Below are positions 1 through 4,585 of a stretch of DNA of 5,857 nucleotides, one piece after another; positions within the stretch are counted from its first letter, which is position 1; the number at the start of each line of letters is the position of its first letter. The notes below the pieces were generated by a model, which saw only the letters and a program-made list of their open reading frames with translations, did no database searches and was not told where the DNA came from. The DNA lies in assembly GCA_020628975.1 (NCBI GenBank), contig JAHDEF010000042.1:5482-11338 (forward strand), in the 5' to 3' direction. The position numbers and the translations under genes were made by a program. This stretch comes from Aquimarina sp. Lineage in GTDB: Bacteria > Bacteroidota > Bacteroidia > Flavobacteriales > Flavobacteriaceae.

Positions 1-1
1 A

Positions 2-181
2 GAAAAAACAAGATATTCGGATACTGAATTAGAAGAATTCAAAGCTTTAATTGAAAGCAAAAGAAAAGAGCGTGAAGATTTACGCCAAAAGAAAATAGCA
101 GAATACGAAGCAAGACGTAAAGAATTATTAGAAATTCGTAAACGTAAAAAAGATTCGTTAGAAGCATTGAGAAAAAAGTAA
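2..181 (+). CDS. C-terminal end of a highly charged coiled-coil protein, probably the first OmpH/Skp paralogue (5' partial)
   Basis: An open frame runs from the left edge to TAA at 179-181 and gives 59 residues. It was entered from the edge, so its start lies outside the window. The visible part is almost entirely Lys, Arg, Glu, Leu and Ala, with runs such as SKRKEREDLRQKK and EIRKRKKDSLEALRKK, and no Pro or Gly. This is the pattern of a long alpha-helix or coiled coil. It ends 30 nt before a complete OmpH/Skp gene on the same strand, with no terminator between, so the two are probably co-transcribed. In flavobacteria the order bamA, ompH, ompH, murI is common, and the first OmpH often carries a long charged C-terminal tail; the identification rests on that context. 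No OmpH core is visible, so another coiled-coil protein is possible. Confidence 0.6.
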   Translation, partial: EKTRYSDTELEEFKALIESKRKEREDLRQKKIAEYEARRKELLEIRKRKKDSLEALRKK

Positions 182-211
182 TTTTAAAATTGAATTAAAT
201 AAATAAGAATA

Positions 212-721
212 ATGAAAACAGTTAAATCACTATTTATTGCAGCAGCTTTATTTTTAGGAATTTCTGCAGGAGTACAAGCACAAAGTAAAGTAGCACACAT
301 CGCATCACAAGAATTGATTAACCAAATGCCAGGTTATAAAAATGCAATGGGTGAGTTAGAAAGACTACAAAAAACTTACGATGCGGAGTTCAAAAATATG
401 ATGACTGAGTTGCAAAAAACTATGGAGCGTTATAATGCTGAAGCAGGTACTAAAACTCTAGAAGAGAATGAAAAAAGAGCTATTGAGGTACAAAGCACAG
501 AAAAAACAATTTCTGAATATAGAAATAACGCAGTAAAAGAATTACAAAAGAAAGAAATCGATTTGCTTAAGCCTGTAATTGAACAAGCACGTCAAGCTGT
601 ACAAGAAGTAGCTCGAGCAAAAGGATATCAGTATGTTTTAGATTCTCAAACAGGTTCAGGAGTAATAATGGCAGATGGTTACGATTTAATGAATGATGTA
701 AAGTCTAAGTTAGGCATCTAA
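212..721 (+). CDS. OmpH/Skp-family periplasmic chaperone for outer-membrane proteins
   Basis: The protein has 169 aa. Residues 1-23 form a signal peptide: Lys2 and Lys5, a hydrophobic core FIAAALFLGISAG, and a likely cleavage VQA|Q after Ala23. The mature part starts with a short beta-type segment (KVAHIASQELINQMPGY). Residues about 45-135 are a charged helical stretch typical of the Skp tentacles, and the chain returns to the body with GYQYVLDSQTGSGVIM and a C-terminal helix. Family knowledge: Skp/OmpH forms trimers that hold unfolded outer-membrane proteins in the periplasm on their way to the BAM complex. The length is close to that of E. coli Skp (161 aa precursor). The ATG at 212 is chosen because it begins the signal peptide directly. 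There is no Shine-Dalgarno; the upstream 30 nt are A/T-rich, as usual in Bacteroidota. A strong terminator follows at 753. Confidence 0.92.
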   Translation: MKTVKSLFIAAALFLGISAGVQAQSKVAHIASQELINQMPGYKNAMGELERLQKTYDAEFKNMMTELQKTMERYNAEAGTKTLEENEKRAIEVQSTEKTISEYRNNAVKELQKKEIDLLKPVIEQARQAVQEVARAKGYQYVLDSQTGSGVIMADGYDLMNDVKSKLGI

Positions 722-752
722 GTTTTTAAAACATTAAAAAAGTATTTTAAAG

Positions 753-781
753 GCTGCTTCGTAACTGAAGCAGCTTTTTTT
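753..781 (+). terminator. Intrinsic terminator after the ompH gene
   Basis: GCTGCTTC (753-760) pairs perfectly with GAAGCAGC (767-774) around the 6-nt loop GTAACT, and is followed by seven T (775-781). The stem can be extended outwards by a G-U pair and three A-U pairs using AAAG before it and TTTT after it. It lies 31 nt after the OmpH stop codon and only about 12 nt before the murI ATG. Confidence 0.88.
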
Positions 782-792
782 ATTTTCGTAAC

Positions 793-1587
793 ATGAGTAG
801 CAAACAACCTATTGGAGTATTCGATTCAGGCATAGGCGGTACAACTGTTTTAAAAGAGCTTGTTGAATTAATGCCAAATGAAGATTTTATTTATTACGCA
901 GATAGTGCTAATGCTCCTTATGGTCCAAAATCTAAAGAAGCTATTATACAGCTTTGTGTAAAAAATGTAGAATGGTTACTAGCTCGCAACTGTAAATTAA
1001 TTGTGGTAGCGTGCAATACTGCTACGACAAATGCTATTGCTTTTTTAAGAGCGAAATATCATATTCCATTCATTGGTATAGAACCTGCCATTAAACCAGC
1101 AGCATTGCGCTCAAAAACGCAACATATTGGTGTGTTGGCGACACTAGGTACATTAACGAGTCCTTTATTTCATAAAACCTTATTGGATCATGCAAATGGA
1201 GTTGTTATTCACAATGTTATAGGTAAAGGATTGGTTGAACATATTGAAAAAGGTGATTTTAATAGTGATAAATTAAAAAAAATAGTATTAAACTACTTAA
1301 CTCCTTTAATTCAAAAAGAAATCGACTATTTAGTATTGGGTTGTACACACTATCCTTTCTTAAAGCCTATTTTAAGCACTTTTTTACCAGATCATATTAT
1401 TGTTATCGATTCAGGCGAAGCAGTGGCAAAGCAAACCTTAAATGTTCTTAAACAAAAAGGCTTAAAATATCAAACTAACAATGAAAATGGGAATATTCAT
1501 TATTTTAGTAATGGTAACATTGAAATTTTGGAAAAAGCACACAATTTACATTTTATCGACAAAAAAATGCACTTTATCGATATTTGA
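793..1587 (+). CDS. murI: Glutamate racemase
   Basis: MurI interconverts L- and D-glutamate in the cytoplasm and supplies the D-Glu of peptidoglycan stem peptides. It needs no cofactor and uses two Cys. The 264-aa length is normal for the family. Visible motifs in order: DSGIGG at residues 11-16 (Asp11 and Ser12 near the active site), YYADSANAPYG at 34-44, VACNTAT at 72-78 with catalytic Cys74, and GCTHYP at 183-188 with catalytic Cys184 and His186. All key residues are present, so the enzyme should be active. The start gives MSSKQPIGVFDSG, the expected short lead into the first motif. The gene follows an OmpH gene, as in other flavobacteria, but a terminator stands between, so it depends on read-through or on a promoter within the terminator region. 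The last 12 residues contain the tetrapeptide HFID twice. Confidence 0.96.
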   Translation: MSSKQPIGVFDSGIGGTTVLKELVELMPNEDFIYYADSANAPYGPKSKEAIIQLCVKNVEWLLARNCKLIVVACNTATTNAIAFLRAKYHIPFIGIEPAIKPAALRSKTQHIGVLATLGTLTSPLFHKTLLDHANGVVIHNVIGKGLVEHIEKGDFNSDKLKKIVLNYLTPLIQKEIDYLVLGCTHYPFLKPILSTFLPDHIIVIDSGEAVAKQTLNVLKQKGLKYQTNNENGNIHYFSNGNIEILEKAHNLHFIDKKMHFIDI

Positions 1588-1651
1588 TTAATTTTTAGTG
1601 CAACATATTTCGTTCAAATACACTTTTTTTAGTTATATTGCAGTGTAATCG

Positions 1652-1670
1652 AAAAGGTTACGCCCTTTTT
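1652..1670 (+). terminator. Weak hairpin with T-tract downstream of murI
   Basis: AAAAGG (1652-1657) pairs with CCTTTT (1664-1669) around the loop TTACGC, and one more T follows. Only two of the six pairs are G-C. It could be a weak murI terminator or a 5'-leader hairpin of the small gene, whose ATG is 19 nt downstream. The structure is visible; its function is inferred. Confidence 0.3.
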
Positions 1671-1688
1671 AACCCAAAACTACAGTAT

Positions 1689-1934
1689 ATGAAATCAGTA
1701 TTTATTGCGATTTTCGCATTTTTAGGATGGGCTACCTACGCAAATAACGCTAAGGTGGATGTGATGGAAACTTTAGATATTTTGAATAGTAACAAAGCTA
1801 TTTCGATTAGCGAGGAAAGGGTTGAAAACCAAATTTTAGAAAAAGAAAGCCAAGTGGCTTTTGAATATTACTACACTATGGATTGGTTGTATGAAGAAAC
1901 CCCATTCATTTATAAGTTAGAAGCATTAGTATAA
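1689..1934 (+). CDS. Small exported protein of unknown function (81 aa)
   Basis: I do not recognise this protein. The ATG at 1689 starts a compact signal peptide: Lys2, hydrophobic core VFIAIFAFLGWA, and likely cleavage TYA|NN after residue 18. This leaves a mature chain of about 63 residues. The mature part is acidic and contains no Cys. It has a helix-like middle (SEERVENQILEKESQ) and an aromatic stretch, AFEYYYTMDWLYEE, close to the C-terminus. The frame stays open upstream to a TTG at 1638, but that extension (containing CNRKGYALFNPKLQ) would bury the signal peptide and overlaps a hairpin, so I reject it. There is no transmembrane segment besides the leader and no lipobox, so a soluble periplasmic or secreted protein is inferred. 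It stands alone between murI and a strong terminator. An intact frame with a good leader and its own terminator suggests a real gene, though short genes are always less certain. Confidence 0.7.
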   Translation: MKSVFIAIFAFLGWATYANNAKVDVMETLDILNSNKAISISEERVENQILEKESQVAFEYYYTMDWLYEETPFIYKLEALV

Positions 1935-1981
1935 CATAAGATATTTCATTGAGTTTTAGTAATTGTTTTGTTTAGTTATTG

Positions 1982-2009
1982 AAAAGGCTGCCATTTAGGT
2001 AGCCTTTTT
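1982..2009 (+). terminator. Intrinsic terminator after the small exported gene
   Basis: AAAAGGCTGCC (1982-1992) pairs with GGTAGCCTTTT (1998-2008) around the loop ATTTA. All 11 positions pair, with one G-U wobble, and five T lie at the 3' end (2005-2009). The A-run on the 5' side means it could also work on the minus strand, but no minus-strand gene is seen nearby. It isolates the nfu gene from upstream transcription. Confidence 0.85.
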
Positions 2010-2064
2010 GATTTTCTAGCATAAAAGTTTCTTAATATATAGTCAGCATTTCAATCTGCTGAAG

Positions 2065-2072
2065 TAAATTTG
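2065..2072 (+). promoter_or_regulatory. Bacteroidota-type -7 promoter element for the nfu gene
   Basis: TAAATTTG matches the flavobacterial -7 consensus TAnnTTTG at every defined base. It lies 12 nt before the ATG at 2085 and just downstream of a terminator, where a new promoter is expected. No clear TTG-type -33 element is visible 17-23 nt further upstream. Transcription would start around 2077-2080, giving a very short leader. It overlaps the TTG at 2070, which argues against that codon as a start. Confidence 0.5.
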
Positions 2073-2084
2073 CAATCCAATTTT

Positions 2085-3002
2085 ATGACTATGAGCACAT
2101 TTATCGTTAAGCCAGTGGCTACATCTCACGAAGGTATTCTTAAGTTTGAAGCCAATCAATTTATAACGCAACACATCAGTTATGAATTTGAGAATATTGA
2201 AGAGGCTAAAATATCCCCTTTAGCACAACAACTATTTCACTTACCGTTTGTAAAACAAGTTTTTATTGCTCAAAATTTTGTTGCCATAAATAAATATGAT
2301 ATCGTGGCATGGGAAGATGTTCAAGATGAGGTTGCCAAAGAAATTGAAGCTTATTTAAATTCAGGAGCTCCTGTAATTGAGGCTACTGATACAACTACTA
2401 AAAAAGTACCTGCAACGGTTTATGCAGAAAGTACCCCTAATCCTGGAGTATTAAAATTTGTAGCTAATAAAAAGCTGGTATTGAATACGGTTGAATTTAA
2501 AAATATTGATGAAGCAAAAGACGCTCCTTTAGCAATGGAATTGTTTAAATTTCCTTTTGTTAAAGAAATTTTTATGGATGATAATTACGTTTCGATAACC
2601 AAGTTTGATTATATCGAGTGGAATGATATTACACAAGAAATAAGAGAATTTATAAGAGTTTATTTAGAAGATGCGAAACCGATATTAGCCCATAATTTCC
2701 AAAAAGAACAATCAAAAACGCCTGAAGGTGATCAAGCTATAGCAGCTACAGAAAATCTTGATGAAACATCGCAATTAATTATTGGTATAATAGACGAATA
2801 CGTCAAACCAGCAGTAGCTAGTGATGGAGGTAATATTCAATTTATTTCCTACGAAAAAGAAACAAAAAAAGTAGATGTGTTGTTACAAGGTGCTTGTAGC
2901 GGTTGTCCATCTTCAACAATTACGTTAAAAAATGGTATAGAAAATATGTTGAAGGAAATGCTACCAGGTAAGGTGGCTAGTGTAGAAGCTATAAACGGAT
3001 AA
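2085..3002 (+). CDS. NifU-family (Nfu) iron-sulfur cluster carrier with two tandem N-terminal domains
   Basis: The protein has 305 aa from ATG 2085; ATG 2091 (MSTFIVKP) is an equally good start. Two related Nfu_N-type domains stand in tandem, residues about 4-92 and 111-201. Both carry the pattern LKF-AN, NI-EAK--PLA--LF, PFVK--F and Y-I--W-D. Only the second has the typical STPNPG lead. A low-complexity linker (about 202-225) joins them to a C-terminal NifU domain (226-304) with DGGN at 247-250 and the cluster-binding motif CSGC, Cys271 and Cys274. Family knowledge: Nfu proteins bind a [4Fe-4S] cluster between two subunits through these Cys and pass it to apo-enzymes in the cytoplasm. The cluster site is intact, so a functional carrier is likely. 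The gene sits between a terminator and the dodecin gene, with its own -7 element. No isc or suf gene is in the window. Confidence 0.92.
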   Translation: MTMSTFIVKPVATSHEGILKFEANQFITQHISYEFENIEEAKISPLAQQLFHLPFVKQVFIAQNFVAINKYDIVAWEDVQDEVAKEIEAYLNSGAPVIEATDTTTKKVPATVYAESTPNPGVLKFVANKKLVLNTVEFKNIDEAKDAPLAMELFKFPFVKEIFMDDNYVSITKFDYIEWNDITQEIREFIRVYLEDAKPILAHNFQKEQSKTPEGDQAIAATENLDETSQLIIGIIDEYVKPAVASDGGNIQFISYEKETKKVDVLLQGACSGCPSSTITLKNGIENMLKEMLPGKVASVEAING

Positions 3003-3008
3003 GTAGCT

Positions 3009-3083
3009 AAATACATTTCGAGACAAGGTAATTGATTGAATTTCAATTTTTTGATTTTTTACTTTGGTGAAATGTATTTTTTT
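3009..3083 (+). repeat. Perfect 11-bp inverted repeat with 49-nt loop and T-tract between nfu and dodecin
   Basis: AAATACATTTC (3009-3019) is an exact reverse complement of GAAATGTATTT (3069-3079). The right arm runs into seven T (3077-3083). Inside the loop is a smaller A/T-rich hairpin, ATTGA (3035-3039) with TCAAT (3043-3047), itself followed by a T-run. The arrangement begins 7 nt after the nfu stop. It may act as a two-tier nfu terminator; the wide loop is unusual for one. Pairing is visible; the role is inferred. Confidence 0.5.
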
Positions 3084-3093
3084 AATAAATTTA
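3063..3093 (+). promoter_or_regulatory. Candidate promoter of the dodecin gene
   Basis: TTTG at 3063-3066 and TAAATTTA at 3086-3093 are separated by 19 nt. This fits the flavobacterial layout of a TTG-type -33 box and a TAnnTTTG -7 box, with one mismatch in the last base of the -7. Transcription would start near 3100 and leave a leader of about 40 nt before the ATG at 3139. The right arm of the inverted repeat falls in the spacer. Confidence 0.4.
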
Positions 3094-3138
3094 CTATAAC
3101 GATTTCGGAAATTAATCTCAAACACAAACATAAATCAA

Positions 3139-3342
3139 ATGGCAGTTCTAAAAGTAATTGAAGTATTAGCAAATTCATCTAAAAGTTGGGAAGATGCTAC
3201 GAAAAAAGCCGTAAAGCATGCTTCTAAATCTATAAAAAATATCAAATCAGTTTACGTTAATGAGCAAAGTGCTCAAGTTAACGATGAAGGTGAAGTATCT
3301 GAGTTTCGAGTAAACGTAAAAATCACTTTCGAAGTAGTATAA
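3139..3342 (+). CDS. Dodecin-family protein lacking the usual flavin-binding Trp and Gln
   Basis: The protein has 67 aa, a typical dodecin length, and the typical order: strand KVIEVLANSS, helix WEDATKKAVKHASKSI, then two strands (SVYVNEQSAQV and SEFRVNVKITFEV) to the C-terminus. Dodecins are small cytoplasmic proteins that assemble into hollow dodecamers; studied archaeal and bacterial members store flavins stacked between Trp side chains and held by a Gln. By my hand alignment to the Thermus/Halobacterium type, the Trp position is Ser37 (IKSVYV in place of L-D-W-F-E-V) and the Gln position is Arg57 (EFRV in place of EYQV). The fold is well supported; flavin binding is therefore doubtful. 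The ATG at 3139 gives the usual MAVLKVIE beginning. There is a candidate promoter upstream and a strong terminator downstream, so it is probably a single-gene unit. Confidence 0.88.
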   Translation: MAVLKVIEVLANSSKSWEDATKKAVKHASKSIKNIKSVYVNEQSAQVNDEGEVSEFRVNVKITFEVV

Positions 3343-3376
3343 ACTAGTAAGTAGTAATTTGTTTTTTTCATTTTTG

Positions 3377-3403
3377 CGCACGGTGAAAGCCGTGCGTTTT
3401 TTT
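3377..3403 (+). terminator. Intrinsic terminator after dodecin
   Basis: CGCACGG (3377-3383) pairs perfectly with CCGTGCG (3390-3396); the loop TGAAAG can close further by a U-G pair to give GAAA. Seven T follow (3397-3403). It is the most G/C-rich hairpin in the window and lies 35 nt after the dodecin stop. Confidence 0.9.
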
Positions 3404-3477
3404 GTGTCTTGTTTTTAAATAGTTTTTGTAATTTAAAAATGAATTCTATTAAATTTAGTCTACATAAAATCAGCTTT

Positions 3478-4575
3478 ATGAAATATATTTTTGGGTTTCT
3501 TATTTTTATGAGCTCAGTGCTTTCAGCACAAAAGCAAACCCCTACTGTCAATAATTTGCGATTAAAAGAGGGTGTGTCAATTTCTCAATTAAAAACTATA
3601 TTTTCTCAATTAAAAAATCTACCCACACATTCAAATGTGTCTATGGCATTATTAAAAAATGATACCGTAGTCTTTTATGGAGTTTATAAAGAAGAAAATG
3701 AGCTCGTCAGTGTTTCAAATAAAAATACTGTTTATGAAATAGGTTCCTTAACTAAAGTATTTACTTCAAACTTACTAGCACAATTTGTTATTGATAGAAA
3801 AATACAACGGCTTAATGACCCTGTAAATAAATATTACAAGCGTCCTTTTGCAAATCATGGTGAAATTTCTTTCTTAAGTTTAGCAAATCATACTTCTGGT
3901 TTACCAGCTTTGCCTTCAAACTTAAAATTAAATAAAGTCAATCCTTTAAATCCATTTAAAAACTACGATCAAACGGCATTTTATGAGTATTTGTACTCTA
4001 AAATGCGATTCGAATATAATCCAGGCAGTACTTCATGGTACTCTCATTTTGGAACAGCTTTGCTAGGTATAAGTCTCTGTAAAATAGCACAACAACCATA
4101 TGAATCTATTTTACAAGAAAATATTCTAAAACCGCTTGAAATGACGAATACTAGTACACGAAGAGAAAAGGTAAAAGAAAAATTAGTTCAAGGGTTAAAT
4201 GCTAAAGGTATACCAACACCTAATTGGGATCTTAACATTTTTATCCCAGCAGGTGGTATGTTATCTTCTGTGAATGATCTGGCTAAGTTTGCCCAATCAC
4301 AATTTTTAAATCCCACAGAAAGCACTTCCTTAACTCATGAAATTACGTATAAAACAGAAGAAAATGTAGCTATCGGATTAGGTTGGTTATACTACTTGAA
4401 AAAAGAAAGGCCAATATTATTTCAAAACGGAACTTCAGGTGGATATCAATCAACTATGGTAATTGATAAAGAAAGTAAAAAAGGAGTCATCATTTTAGCA
4501 AATTGTTCGCTGGTTAACACAAAAGAAAAGGCTATTTTCGACGACTTAGCTTTTGAGTTGTTAGATAGTTTATAA
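3478..4575 (+). CDS. Exported serine hydrolase, class C beta-lactamase / penicillin-binding-protein-like
   Basis: The protein has 365 aa from ATG 3478. This start is chosen because MKYIFGFLIFMSSVLSA is a compact signal peptide, with cleavage near residue 17. ATG 3439 would add 13 residues, has A-rich upstream sequence, and cannot be excluded. The nucleophile motif is clear: YEIGSLTK with Ser90-x-x-Lys93. It is followed by the family pattern LANHTSGLPALP (135-146), then WYSHFGTALLG (187-197), IFIPAGGMLSSVNDLAKFA (254-272) and the C-terminal GTSGGYQS (318-325). The second motif, normally Tyr-x-Asn, reads Tyr188-Ser-His190. The third, normally Lys/His-Thr/x-Gly, reads Gln316-Asn-Gly318. Relatives include beta-lactamases, D-Ala-D-Ala peptidases and esterases, so the substrate cannot be named; the changed motifs make a true beta-lactamase less likely. 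The DUF255 gene follows after 10 nt, so the two are probably one operon. Confidence 0.88.
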   Translation: MKYIFGFLIFMSSVLSAQKQTPTVNNLRLKEGVSISQLKTIFSQLKNLPTHSNVSMALLKNDTVVFYGVYKEENELVSVSNKNTVYEIGSLTKVFTSNLLAQFVIDRKIQRLNDPVNKYYKRPFANHGEISFLSLANHTSGLPALPSNLKLNKVNPLNPFKNYDQTAFYEYLYSKMRFEYNPGSTSWYSHFGTALLGISLCKIAQQPYESILQENILKPLEMTNTSTRREKVKEKLVQGLNAKGIPTPNWDLNIFIPAGGMLSSVNDLAKFAQSQFLNPTESTSLTHEITYKTEENVAIGLGWLYYLKKERPILFQNGTSGGYQSTMVIDKESKKGVIILANCSLVNTKEKAIFDDLAFELLDSL

Positions 4576-4585
4576 AACACTGCAA

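Noticed and set aside
1627..1641. TTTAGTTATATTG as the promoter of the small exported gene
   Set aside because: It matches the -7 consensus only partly and no -33 box stands at the right distance; too weak to list as a feature.
1638..1688. TTG-initiated N-terminal extension of the small exported gene
   Set aside because: It would add 17 residues ahead of a good signal peptide and runs through a hairpin with a T-tract; ATG 1689 is far better.
1935..2064. Possible small RNA or extra gene between the small exported gene and nfu
   Set aside because: Apart from the terminator at 1982-2009 I see only A/T-rich sequence, with no open frame with a start and no further strong hairpin.
2849..3046. Minus-strand open frame of 65 codons opposite the end of nfu
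   Set aside because: It is antisense to the well-supported CxxC domain of Nfu and has no recognisable features or promoter; it is a shadow frame.
3369..3376. TCATTTTTG just before the dodecin terminator as a -7 promoter element
   Set aside because: CATTTTTG fits TAnnTTTG with one mismatch, but it would start transcription inside the terminator hairpin and no -33 box is seen; T-rich DNA gives such matches by chance.
3409..3438. TTG-initiated extension of the serine hydrolase
   Set aside because: It begins 5 nt after the dodecin terminator T-tract and adds residues unlike any leader; ATG 3478 or 3439 is preferred.
3273..3551. Minus-strand open frame of 92 codons across the end of dodecin and the start of the serine hydrolase
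   Set aside because: It crosses the plus-strand terminator and two real genes, and its product is low-complexity and Lys-rich with no family signature.
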